The position numbers were made by a program, and so were the translations under genes. The notes beneath the pieces were generated by a model. That model made no database searches. It had not been told where the DNA came from and saw nothing but the letters and a program-made list of their open reading frames with translations. A stretch of 51,215 nt of DNA from a virus: IMG/VR virus record IMGVR_UViG_3300044712_001916, positions 1-51,215 of that record, one strand, 5' to 3'. Of the stretch, positions 30,154 to 38,602 are shown in pieces. Numbering within the stretch: position 1 is the stretch's first letter; each line of letters begins with the position of its first letter.

Positions 30154-32340
30154 ATGGCACGTTTATGGTCCTCCGGCTTTGAGTCAAACAGTCTTACTAA
30201 TAATGTCGACATAACTTCAAGTGCTACCAGTGGCGGAGCCGCTTTAGCCATCTCTACTACTAACGTCCGCAGCGGTACATACGCACTACGGGCCAGTAAT
30301 GCCGGAGCTAATGGGTATGCTATAGCTGTCTATAGATTTGCTGCCGTGGATCAGAGTGCGGCTGTTTATTTACGGGCATACATTTACATTGTCGATATTC
30401 CGGATGCCACCGGAACTATCCTGGCTTTTCAAACTATTTCCGATTCAACGATTGCCAAGATCCGCCTGCAGACTGACGGGACACTTATCCTAACTGACAG
30501 TGCTGTTACTATTGGCAGTCCCAGTTCAGCCCTGTCTTTAAATACCTGGTACAGGATAGAACTGCTCTGTCAGCACGACACGGGTAATGCCAAGCAGATA
30601 CTTGAAGGAAGGGTAAATGGAACCGCATTTGCCTCAACTACTACCAGCTCTAACCCGTCTGATTTCGGGAAAGTGCTAGTCGGGCAGTTTAGTCAGGTAA
30701 GCTCCTATGATTTGTATTTTGACGATATTGCGGTTAATGACACCACCGGATCATTCCAGACTTTCTATCCGGGATCAGGGGGAATTATTCACCTGCTACC
30801 TAGTGGTGTCGGGGACAATAATAACTGGACCAGAGGCGGTTTAGATTCCGGAGCTAACTGGAGTCAGACTGATGAGATAGCTCCGAATGACTCGATTGAC
30901 TACATTGTTAGCCCGGCATCAGGAACGGGGATTGATGATTACGCCCTTGCCGATACACCTGCTGCAGTTAATGCTAATGACATTATCAGACTGGTACAGG
31001 TGGGAGTCAGGTTTCAGGCTTCCAGCACTGCAGATGGGGATGATTTTGTCCTGCGGGTCAAAGCCTCAGCTAGTGGGACAGTAGAGGAAAGTTCAACAAT
31101 TGCACCAGCTTCTTCTACCTTTGCTACTAATACCATAGCTACCCCCTTTAACTATGCCTTAACTTTATACGACTTACCGGGAACTTCGGCAATTGACTGG
31201 ACAAAGGCTACCTTAGATACGGCTCAGATCGGTGTCCGGCAACTGACTGCTGATGTAGTTGATAGTAATGTTTCAACGCTCTGGTTGCTAGTTGAGTACA
31301 CCACGGCGGATCAAACGACCACTTCAACCACTACGACCACCTCAACCTCAACGACAACTACGACTACTTCTACGTCAAGTTCATCCTCATCATCTTCGTC
31401 AACGTCGACAACACTCTCGATCACGACCTCAACGTCAACTTCAACGACCTCTTCAACGTCGACAACGACGACGACTACCTCAACCTCAACGACCAGTTCT
31501 ACCTCAACGACGACTACGACGACCTCAACGTCAACAACGTCAACGACCACCTCTACCTCAATGACGACCACCTCAACTTCGATTACAACGACGAGTACGT
31601 CTACGTCTACCTCATCCTCAACTTCTACCACGACGACTATTTACTCAGCCTGTTCTAATATGTTGCTTAACCCCTCATTTGAAGGAAATACGAATTATTG
31701 GAGCCTCGATCCTGACTTTACCCGAACGAGTGAGGATCCGTATGACGGGCTGTATTCGATTAAACAGGTATCTATTGGTAATTTTGCTAACTTCTCGACA
31801 ACTAACGATCTTAATTCCGGGATTCCGGTGAGTGCCAGTACGCTGTATACGTTAACTTTCTACTATAAAATGACTATTACCTCCGGATTTGCGCCGATTG
31901 TACTGGTGCGGGATGGCGGACCGTTTGGCGGGAACGTAGTCGGTTCAGCTACCTTAGTAGATGCAGCCACCTGGACCCGGCAGACAATTGCCATCACTAC
32001 TGATGTTGGTTCAGCTAAACTCTGGATCCGGATCTTTAACAATAACGGAGCGATCACTGCTTACTACGATGCGTTCCAACTGGAACTGGGATCATCTGCT
32101 ACTGCATATTGTCCGATCTTCAGCACTACCACCTCAACGTCAACCACGACTTCTACCTCAACCACGACCACGACGACTTCAACGACGACGACCACAACGT
32201 CAACCTCAACGACATCAACCACAACATCTACGTCCACCACGACTATTACTACCTCAACCAGTACGACTACCTCTACTTCAACGACAACGACAGTCGAGTA
32301 TTCGTTCCCGATATTTGTGGATATAATCGAACAGACATAA
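30154..32340 (+). CDS. Tail spike-like protein with lectin and CBM-like domains (728 aa)
   Basis: Residues 1-210: concanavalin-like jelly roll (LWSSGFESNSLTNNVDITSS, YLRAYIYIVDIPDATGTILA, YDLYFDDIAVND). Residues 215-385: a second beta domain. Residues 386-495: Ser/Thr linker. Residues about 500-650: carbohydrate-binding CBM_4_9-like domain (NMLLNPSFEGNTNYWSLDPD, YYDAFQLELG). Then a second Ser/Thr linker and a short C-terminal strand (EYSFPIFVDIIEQT). Probably a glycan-binding tail or head fibre; beginning of the tail operon. Confidence 0.8.
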   Translation: MARLWSSGFESNSLTNNVDITSSATSGGAALAISTTNVRSGTYALRASNAGANGYAIAVYRFAAVDQSAAVYLRAYIYIVDIPDATGTILAFQTISDSTIAKIRLQTDGTLILTDSAVTIGSPSSALSLNTWYRIELLCQHDTGNAKQILEGRVNGTAFASTTTSSNPSDFGKVLVGQFSQVSSYDLYFDDIAVNDTTGSFQTFYPGSGGIIHLLPSGVGDNNNWTRGGLDSGANWSQTDEIAPNDSIDYIVSPASGTGIDDYALADTPAAVNANDIIRLVQVGVRFQASSTADGDDFVLRVKASASGTVEESSTIAPASSTFATNTIATPFNYALTLYDLPGTSAIDWTKATLDTAQIGVRQLTADVVDSNVSTLWLLVEYTTADQTTTSTTTTTSTSTTTTTTSTSSSSSSSSSTSTTLSITTSTSTSTTSSTSTTTTTTSTSTTSSTSTTTTTTSTSTTSTTTSTSMTTTSTSITTTSTSTSTSSSTSTTTTIYSACSNMLLNPSFEGNTNYWSLDPDFTRTSEDPYDGLYSIKQVSIGNFANFSTTNDLNSGIPVSASTLYTLTFYYKMTITSGFAPIVLVRDGGPFGGNVVGSATLVDAATWTRQTIAITTDVGSAKLWIRIFNNNGAITAYYDAFQLELGSSATAYCPIFSTTTSTSTTTSTSTTTTTTSTTTTTTSTSTTSTTTSTSTTTITTSTSTTTSTSTTTTVEYSFPIFVDIIEQT
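31306..31640 (+). repeat. Ser/Thr-coding linker tract
   Basis: About 110 codons, nearly all ACN or TCN with some AGY, joining two beta domains. Synonymous bases are shuffled. Confidence 0.9.
32128..32295 (+). repeat. Ser/Thr-coding linker tract
   Basis: About 55 codons of the second linker of the protein at 30154-32340, followed by a short hydrophobic C-terminal strand. Confidence 0.9.
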
Positions 32341-32341
32341 T

Positions 32342-34660
32342 ATGGCTATTGCTTTTGTAAATAGGAATCAAGGAGGAGGAAGTGCAAGTTCAACCACAAT
32401 TGCTACTCCTGCTACTTCTCATACTTCTGGAAATTTACTTGTAGTACTTTTAACATTTGATGCTAGTGGTGGAAACTTTAGTTCGATAGCTGATACAGCT
32501 AACAACACTTGGCTTCAGGCTGGAACTGAACTTTTATCAGGAGCGGCAAATAATAAGTTTAGAATTTATTATGCTTATAATTGTACTGGTAATGCCAGTA
32601 ATATTGTTACAGTTACTTTATCTGCGGGTACTGTATATAGGTCAATTGTAGTATTGCAATTTAGTGGAGTAGAAACTGCTTCTGATCCTATAAGTGACAA
32701 TAAAACAGGTACAGGTACAGGTACATCTATTGCTTCTGCTTCATTAACAGTAACCGCTTCTCAAGAGGTAATTTGTGCAATCATGATTGGGTTTCATGAT
32801 AGTATTGTTGCTGGAAGTGGATATAGTTTAGTTAATTTTGCTGTTACTGGAGATACTCAAAAATATTTTGCTGATGAGTATCATATTGTAACTGCGAGTG
32901 AAGCTGCAACAGCATCACAAACAAGTGGAACATGGGATATTAAAGCTGCTTCATTTAAAGTAGCAGCGGATACTACCACCTCAACCTCAACGACGACCAC
33001 CACGACTTCGACTTCAACGACGACAACTACCACGTCTACCTCTACCACGACGACGACGACTTCTACGTCTACTTCTACCACGACTACCACCACGTCTACG
33101 TCTACCTCAACGACGACAACAACCACCTCAACATCCACGTCAACTACCACAACCACTACCTCTACGTCGACAACGACGACGACCACTTCAACTTCCACGT
33201 CGACTACCACTACGACGACCTCAACTTCGAGTTCGACAACGACTACAACCACGTCCACCTCAACAACTACTACGACCACCTCCACGTCCACCTCGACAAC
33301 TACGACCACGACATCCACATCGAGTTCTACTTCAACCACCACGACGACCACTTCTACGTCTAGCTCAACCTCGACTACGACTACCACCACGTCTACGTCT
33401 ACCTCAACGACGACCACAACGACATCTACCAGCACCTCTACCACCACCACGACCACATCCACGTCGACAACGACCACGACGACTTCCACGTCCACGTCAA
33501 CCACGACGACGACTACCTCAACCAGCACCTCAACGACTACTACCACCACGTCTACGTCTACGTCTACTTCAACGACAACTACGACCACCTCTACGTCCAC
33601 CTCAACGACGACCACAACGACATCAACAACGACCACAACGACTTCAACGTCGAGTACTACCAGTACCACGACTACCATTTCTCCCTGTTCCAACAGCCAT
33701 TCTCTTAGTCTGACGAGGGCTTCTTCTCAGTTTGCGGGAATTACTGATGCGGCTCAGAACGGTACATTAGATCTCAACAGTGATTTCACGATTGAAGCGT
33801 GGGTTAAGTTCACGACTACTCCGGCCACGGCTGCCGGAGATATGGCGATTGTGACCAAATACTTAACTGGTCAGGTTTCCTACTATTTTACGTCTGTATC
33901 CGGAAATGGTTTGCAGCTTGTATGTTCAGCCGATGGAACAACCGAAACACTGAACGTGTCAGTTGGTTGGACTCCTTCGGCAGCTACGTGGTATCACCTG
34001 GCAGTATCATTGAAGTTAGGAGCCGGAGGCACAGCGGAGGCTAAATTCTATGTCGATGGAGTCCAACAGAGTACCACTCAAACCGGATCAATTACCGCAA
34101 TTCATAATGGGACGGCAGCCTTTAGAGTTGGTAATACTGACGATGAAACACTGCATTTAAATGGATTGGTTGATGATGTTCGAGTCTGGACTGTAGTTCG
34201 CACAGTTACCGAAATTGCCAATAACCGGACCCGTGAGCTAGCCGGAAATGAGGCTAACCTAGTCGGCTACTGGCAACTGGACAACAACTATGTTGACCGG
34301 ACCAGTAACGGAAATACCTTAACGGGTGGAAATACTCCTACTTTCTCGACTGATGTTGCGTTTTGTGATAATACAACAACCTCAACGTCAACGAGTACGT
34401 CAACCAGCACCTCAACGACTACCTCAACTTCAACGACCACTACCACGACCTCCACGTCTACGACAACGACCACGACCTCCACGTCGACCACTACCACGAC
34501 AACGACTACCTCCACTTCAACGACTTCGACCACGACTTCGACCACGACGACGACGACTTCGACCACGACGACGACGACCTCGACTACCACTAGCACTTCG
34601 ACAAGTACAAGTACTACAATGGTAATTAATCTCCGCTTTAGTGTGGAAAAGGTGAAATAA
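32342..34660 (+). CDS. Tail spike-like protein with long Ser/Thr linker and LamG domain (772 aa)
   Basis: Residues 1-210: beta domain (AIAFVNRNQGGGSASSTTIA, FRIYYAYNCTGNASNIVTVT). Residues about 212-447: about 235 residues almost only Ser/Thr in an 11-residue-like rhythm (TSTSTTTTTTS). Residues about 450-675: LamG/concanavalin domain (NSDFTIEAWVKFTTTPATAA, TWYHLAVSLKLG, FRVGNTDDETLHLNGLVDDV, VGYWQLDNNY). Then a second Ser/Thr stretch and a terminal strand (NLRFSVEKVK). Starts 1 nt after the previous stop. Likely binds host or environmental glycans. Confidence 0.8.
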   Translation: MAIAFVNRNQGGGSASSTTIATPATSHTSGNLLVVLLTFDASGGNFSSIADTANNTWLQAGTELLSGAANNKFRIYYAYNCTGNASNIVTVTLSAGTVYRSIVVLQFSGVETASDPISDNKTGTGTGTSIASASLTVTASQEVICAIMIGFHDSIVAGSGYSLVNFAVTGDTQKYFADEYHIVTASEAATASQTSGTWDIKAASFKVAADTTTSTSTTTTTTSTSTTTTTTSTSTTTTTTSTSTSTTTTTTSTSTSTTTTTTSTSTSTTTTTTSTSTTTTTTSTSTSTTTTTTSTSSSTTTTTTSTSTTTTTTSTSTSTTTTTTSTSSSTSTTTTTTSTSSSTSTTTTTTSTSTSTTTTTTSTSTSTTTTTTSTSTTTTTTSTSTSTTTTTTSTSTSTTTTTTSTSTSTSTTTTTTSTSTSTTTTTTSTTTTTTSTSSTTSTTTTISPCSNSHSLSLTRASSQFAGITDAAQNGTLDLNSDFTIEAWVKFTTTPATAAGDMAIVTKYLTGQVSYYFTSVSGNGLQLVCSADGTTETLNVSVGWTPSAATWYHLAVSLKLGAGGTAEAKFYVDGVQQSTTQTGSITAIHNGTAAFRVGNTDDETLHLNGLVDDVRVWTVVRTVTEIANNRTRELAGNEANLVGYWQLDNNYVDRTSNGNTLTGGNTPTFSTDVAFCDNTTTSTSTSTSTSTSTTTSTSTTTTTTSTSTTTTTTSTSTTTTTTTTSTSTTSTTTSTTTTTTSTTTTTTSTTTSTSTSTSTTMVINLRFSVEKVK
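32973..33680 (+). repeat. 700-bp Ser/Thr-coding tract
   Basis: The longest such tract of the genome, about 235 codons, ACN/TCN with few exceptions. The amino acid pattern repeats while the third bases do not, arguing for selection on a mucin-like protein segment. The long antisense open frame of Val/Glu/Asp is a by-product. Confidence 0.95.
34372..34620 (+). repeat. Ser/Thr-coding linker tract
   Basis: About 80 codons before the last 13 residues of the protein at 32342-34660. Confidence 0.9.
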
Positions 34661-34661
34661 T

Positions 34662-36980
34662 ATGTCCTTAATTTACCGCAGTATCGACATCATGAAGCAG
34701 ACTAAGGATAGTCTGGATAATCCGATTAGTTCTGCTTTCTCCAATAATGAGATTGATTCCATTTGCCGGGACTATCCGACTGTTAATTTAATCTCGATTG
34801 CCATCCCCATGAATACGAATGCTCAGGCACTCGCAGTTCGGGGATCTAACTTCGGAATTGAGCCAGCTACGTACGCTGCTCAGTTTATGAACCGGATTCA
34901 TACCAATAACCGTTGTGTTTTGTTCCGGGGAACTGACTGTGCGTTTGAAGGAATCTATAATTTCCCGAAAGTTAATTACCGGAACGGCAGTAAATATACC
35001 TACTATGGAGAAGATATTACTGACAATTTTAGCAGCGGATTTACCCGTAATCATGGTTACTCGTTAACGAGCGCGGCAGGTAATTTAAGCTCTCAGTATT
35101 TGACTTCCCATCAATCCGGAAACACCTGGACGATCAGTGGTAATCACTTAGTTGGTCCGGCTAATAATGGCTGGCGTAGAACCTGTCTGTGGAATTTCTC
35201 TTATTTTCAGAGTGTGACCATGACGGCTCAGGTCAGGGCGGGTGGCAACTCACAGATCATAGTCAGAGCTACTACTGACACTAACTTTCCCGGCTACGGA
35301 TTGCAGATGCGGGGCAGCAATACGCTCCGGATTGAACGTCCCGGAATTGCTAATTTAGGGGAAGTAACAAATAAAACCTTTGTCAGTGGTACCTATTACT
35401 GGCTGAAGTTACAGGCAATTGGGACAGCAATTAAGGGCAAGTCCTGGGCAGTAGGTGATAGTGAACCGGGAACCTGGGATATAGAAATAACCAATTCTGA
35501 TTATTCAACCGGGTATTGTGGATTTTCCGGTGAATCTGATGGTCCGGTTTTTGGCAACATGACTATTACTCCCTCTATTGACACTGACACCTGGATTTAC
35601 CGGGCGGCAACGTGGGTTAATTCTAACATTTCTCTATTTGCTACTAATGATCTGGTCGTGCCATTTGCCGAAGCGGACATGCATAACTTAATGGGAAATG
35701 TCGGTAACTACAATCAATTCTTTTTAGATTTAAGCTATGTGCTGGAACGAATTGGTAGGGAAAATGGCAGAAATATTCTTGCCCGTCACTTCTCCCATTT
35801 GTGGAGTTACGCGATGCAGGGTCAACGTAACGCTCAGTACAGTCAGTTTGGAGTGGCAACATACGATCATTACGGGACCTCAATTGGACTCAATAAACGC
35901 TTTGTATCGTTTAATAGTCAAGCTACTATAAGTGCCACTAATACGTATGTTGTGCCAACTTCAATTACAGAAGGGGCAACTGCCAAATTTAATTTTACTC
36001 CGGAAAAACCCTCCTACAATACTGATATAGATTTATATGTTGTCGATAAGGGTACGGGCAACTGGACAATGACTATTCATGATTCAAATAATAATAAAGT
36101 CCAGATGCCTGATCAGCACAACTTCAGCAATAAAACGACCACCGGAGTAGTCACAATTGCCAATGCTTCTTTGACGAGTGCAGCGGTCAATACCTTTTCA
36201 ATTGATTGGGATAATCCTGTACCTGATGTAGGATACCATTTACATTTAACTTCGACAGTCGGAGATGGAACGGTCAAAGTAGCTACAGCTAATGATTTAA
36301 ATACTTTATATGCTACCGGATACAAGTCGAATGCGAGTCCTAAAGCGATGGAAATTGACATCCGGAAAACGTATGTCCAGACCGGAAATGTGCCTCAGTT
36401 TATAGAAGAATGGGGAGATTTTTGGTCGACTGATCCGGGTCTTTCAAATCCGGTCCGGACGCAGGCAGAACATACTGCTTACTTGGACGAAATGTATGGT
36501 GTTTTCCAGTATTTAGTAAATGATGGGATTTTAGTGGGTTTTAATTATTGGGACGCGGTTGGCGGCCGGGAGTCAGTCATGTATGATGCCGATCAGACTG
36601 CCGGGTATGACTTCCAAATGCTCTATTCCGGAGTTAGTTTACAAACTTTCTTTGCAGCCAATAGCGGAACGACCACCTCAACGAGTACTACAACTACCAC
36701 GACTTCCACCTCAAGCTCAACCAGTTCCAGTTCCAGCACCACCACGACATTAGCATTTACAACGTCTACTTCGATGACTACAACCTCAACTTCAACCACT
36801 TCAACGACAACCTCAACTACCACTACTACCACTTCTACTTCATCCTCAACGACGACCTCTACGACTACTACGCTGGTTCCGCAGGACACTACCACGTCAA
36901 CTTCAACCTCAAGCACCACGACTACTTCAACGACCACCACGATGATCAATCCGGAGTTGACCTTTAAGGTAGATACCTGA
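34662..36980 (+). CDS. Tail glycosidase-like protein with inserted lectin domain (772 aa)
   Basis: Looks like a TIM-barrel glycoside hydrolase interrupted by a jelly-roll insert. The N-terminal part has PTVNLISIAIPMNTNAQALA; residues about 120-305 form the inserted beta domain; the barrel resumes with DTWIYRAATWVNSN and VPFAEADMHN. The C-terminal part has VPQFIEEWGDFWSTD and DGILVGFNYWDAVGGRESVM, with Glu residues placed like the catalytic acids of clan GH-A. A second beta domain lies at about 420-540. Ends with Ser/Thr linkers and a strand (NPELTFKVDT). A depolymerase role is inferred. Confidence 0.7.
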   Translation: MSLIYRSIDIMKQTKDSLDNPISSAFSNNEIDSICRDYPTVNLISIAIPMNTNAQALAVRGSNFGIEPATYAAQFMNRIHTNNRCVLFRGTDCAFEGIYNFPKVNYRNGSKYTYYGEDITDNFSSGFTRNHGYSLTSAAGNLSSQYLTSHQSGNTWTISGNHLVGPANNGWRRTCLWNFSYFQSVTMTAQVRAGGNSQIIVRATTDTNFPGYGLQMRGSNTLRIERPGIANLGEVTNKTFVSGTYYWLKLQAIGTAIKGKSWAVGDSEPGTWDIEITNSDYSTGYCGFSGESDGPVFGNMTITPSIDTDTWIYRAATWVNSNISLFATNDLVVPFAEADMHNLMGNVGNYNQFFLDLSYVLERIGRENGRNILARHFSHLWSYAMQGQRNAQYSQFGVATYDHYGTSIGLNKRFVSFNSQATISATNTYVVPTSITEGATAKFNFTPEKPSYNTDIDLYVVDKGTGNWTMTIHDSNNNKVQMPDQHNFSNKTTTGVVTIANASLTSAAVNTFSIDWDNPVPDVGYHLHLTSTVGDGTVKVATANDLNTLYATGYKSNASPKAMEIDIRKTYVQTGNVPQFIEEWGDFWSTDPGLSNPVRTQAEHTAYLDEMYGVFQYLVNDGILVGFNYWDAVGGRESVMYDADQTAGYDFQMLYSGVSLQTFFAANSGTTTSTSTTTTTTSTSSSTSSSSSTTTTLAFTTSTSMTTTSTSTTSTTTSTTTTTTSTSSSTTTSTTTTLVPQDTTTSTSTSSTTTTSTTTTMINPELTFKVDT
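36664..36945 (+). repeat. Ser/Thr-coding linker tract
   Basis: About 94 codons, Ser/Thr with a few interruptions (LAFTTSTSM, LVPQDTT), before a 10-residue terminal strand. Confidence 0.85.
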
Positions 36981-36982
36981 AA

Positions 36983-37011
36983 TTGCTATTTAAGTAGGTT
37001 TGGATTATTAT
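36983..37011 (+). promoter_or_regulatory. Leaderless promoter of adaptor gene
   Basis: TTGCTA (36983-36988), 17-bp spacer, TATTAT (37006-37011), then 7 nt to the ATG at 37019, so the message would begin at the start codon. Confidence 0.65.
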
Positions 37012-37018
37012 TTTATAT

Positions 37019-38314
37019 ATGCGCAGAATTACCATCCCCAATCCCGATTTAAGCCACGAGGAGAAAACGTACCTCAATGCTGATTACACCAGCGGAACTT
37101 CCCTGACGGTAATTAATGCAATTGGCTTTGCGGGAGGAGAAGTTAATTTCTTTGCGGTTGTTGGTGAAATTGGCGAGGACAAAACTGAAGGCAAGAAAGT
37201 ATCCAGCTTAACCGGCAGCACCGTTATCAATCTCTCAACAGCCCTCAATTTCTCCCACAATAAAGCAACTCCGGTCTACCGATCTCCGTGGGATCAGATT
37301 CAAATCCACAAGAAGTCAGCGGGTGGTGTCTGGGCGGTGATGACCGATTCCGATATCCAGTGGGACAAGAATGAAACGATTTATATTGATGATGATGGAG
37401 GCCAGACTGACTCATACCGTTTCCGCTTTGCTAATACTATCTCAGCCGTCTACAGCGAGTATTCACCGACAGTTACGGGAGCCGGATTTACCCGGAGTCA
37501 GGTAGGATTTATGTTGGCCCGGGTCCGCAAGAATATCAACGATACGGAGCGTAAGATTGTATCCGATGAAGAAATTATCCAATTCTTAGATACCGCTCAG
37601 GATCTGATTAAGGGAGTCAGGCAGAATTGGTGGTTTCTCCTAGTGGATACGTACAGGGCGGGAAATGGCATTACGATCGTAGCCGATACTGATGTCTATT
37701 CACTTGCCAAATATACGAATTTTAACTTTCTGGAAACGGTCCGCTACAACTTCAATAATGGAACTGATAATGTCCTCCGGCATATCAGATACCTTGATGC
37801 CTTAACCTTTGATGACCGGATCCGGGACCTAAACCGCAAGCATGATGACCAAATTGAAGTCTATAAGCTGCTCCCGCCTGATACCAATAGTGCCAATGGC
37901 TATATTCAAGTTGATCCTATTCCTGATAATGCCAACGGGACACTTTTTCCCAACTACTATAAGGTAATGGACGTTTTAGAGAATGTATCTTCAACCACCT
38001 TAATTCCGATCCCGTCAGTTTTGGAACAATATGCCATCAGTCAGAGCGAACGGATCAAAGGCAACGAAACGAAGGCGGAACTGTACGAAAACCTTTTCTT
38101 TGGGAGTCCGGACCAACGCCGGGGCGAACAACGCCGACCTACCGGAATAGAGCTGCTGGAGCGGATGCAGAAGGCACAGATGTTTCCGCAGGGCCAGCCC
38201 CGGAACTTGAAGAATTGGCAAGGCCGCAAGGCTTTGCAGAATTTAATGGAGTCTAGTACGGGTGCGTCTGATGACAGTCTACGGGAAGATTATTTTGACT
38301 ACCCACGGAGATAA
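37019..38314 (+). CDS. Head-tail adaptor-like protein with N-terminal Ig-like domain (431 aa)
   Basis: Residues 1-145 are beta-rich (YLNADYTSGTSLTVINAIGF, WAVMTDSDIQWDKNETIYID). Residues 160-380 are helical with a short beta hairpin (VRKNINDTERKIVSDEEIIQ, FLDTAQDLIKGVRQNWWFLL), as in phage connector or tail-accessory adaptors of the P22 gp4 / gp6 type, which sit under the portal. A charged C-terminus follows. Assignment is by fold-like pattern and by its place before the propeller protein. Confidence 0.7.
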   Translation: MRRITIPNPDLSHEEKTYLNADYTSGTSLTVINAIGFAGGEVNFFAVVGEIGEDKTEGKKVSSLTGSTVINLSTALNFSHNKATPVYRSPWDQIQIHKKSAGGVWAVMTDSDIQWDKNETIYIDDDGGQTDSYRFRFANTISAVYSEYSPTVTGAGFTRSQVGFMLARVRKNINDTERKIVSDEEIIQFLDTAQDLIKGVRQNWWFLLVDTYRAGNGITIVADTDVYSLAKYTNFNFLETVRYNFNNGTDNVLRHIRYLDALTFDDRIRDLNRKHDDQIEVYKLLPPDTNSANGYIQVDPIPDNANGTLFPNYYKVMDVLENVSSTTLIPIPSVLEQYAISQSERIKGNETKAELYENLFFGSPDQRRGEQRRPTGIELLERMQKAQMFPQGQPRNLKNWQGRKALQNLMESSTGASDDSLREDYFDYPRR

Positions 38315-38320
38315 TATGCT

Positions 38321-38599
38321 ATGGCTAATGAAGGACAACAGGTACATAAAGTTGAGGATTTTTCAGGTGGCACGCAAACCACGACTACCCGCTTCCTACG
38401 GAAAGGAAATGAGCTGGAAGGCTCACTCAACGCCCGGTTTAAAAATATTGGCGGTGTAGGAATCAGGGACGGCTACTCCCAATCCGGCAGCAATCTAACC
38501 AGTACCACCACTACGTCCAGTTCTACCTCAACTACCACGACCACGACATCCACTTCCACGTCAAGTTCCACGTCAACATCAACATCAACAACAGCATAA
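38321..38599 (+). CDS. N-terminal fragment of propeller protein with Ser/Thr tail (92 aa)
   Basis: Residues 1-60 (VHKVEDFSGGTQTTTTRFLR, GSLNARFKNIGGVGIRDGYS) look like the usual N-terminus of phage tail beta-propeller proteins (F-GG...NAR...G.GIR.GY). Instead of continuing, it changes to a 30-residue Ser/Thr tail and stops. The rest of the propeller follows 3 nt later with its own ATG. So one ancestral gene seems to be divided in two, with a mucin-like tail at the break. Confidence 0.7.
   Translation: MANEGQQVHKVEDFSGGTQTTTTRFLRKGNELEGSLNARFKNIGGVGIRDGYSQSGSNLTSTTTTSSSTSTTTTTTSTSTSSSTSTSTSTTA
38497..38596 (+). repeat. Ser/Thr-coding tail tract
   Basis: About 33 codons at the 3' end of the gene at 38321-38599, directly before the stop and the next ATG. 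Confidence 0.9.
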
Positions 38600-38602
38600 A
38601 CT

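Noticed and set aside
32881-33693. 270-codon antisense open frame of Val/Glu/Asp
   Set aside because: It is only the complement of the Ser/Thr codon tract; similar antisense frames lie at 13735-13920, 31311-31631, 34288-34596 and 36623-36949.
30154-34660. Diversity-generating retroelement target
   Set aside because: No reverse transcriptase gene and no template/variable repeat pair; Ser/Thr codon variation is synonymous rather than adenine-directed.
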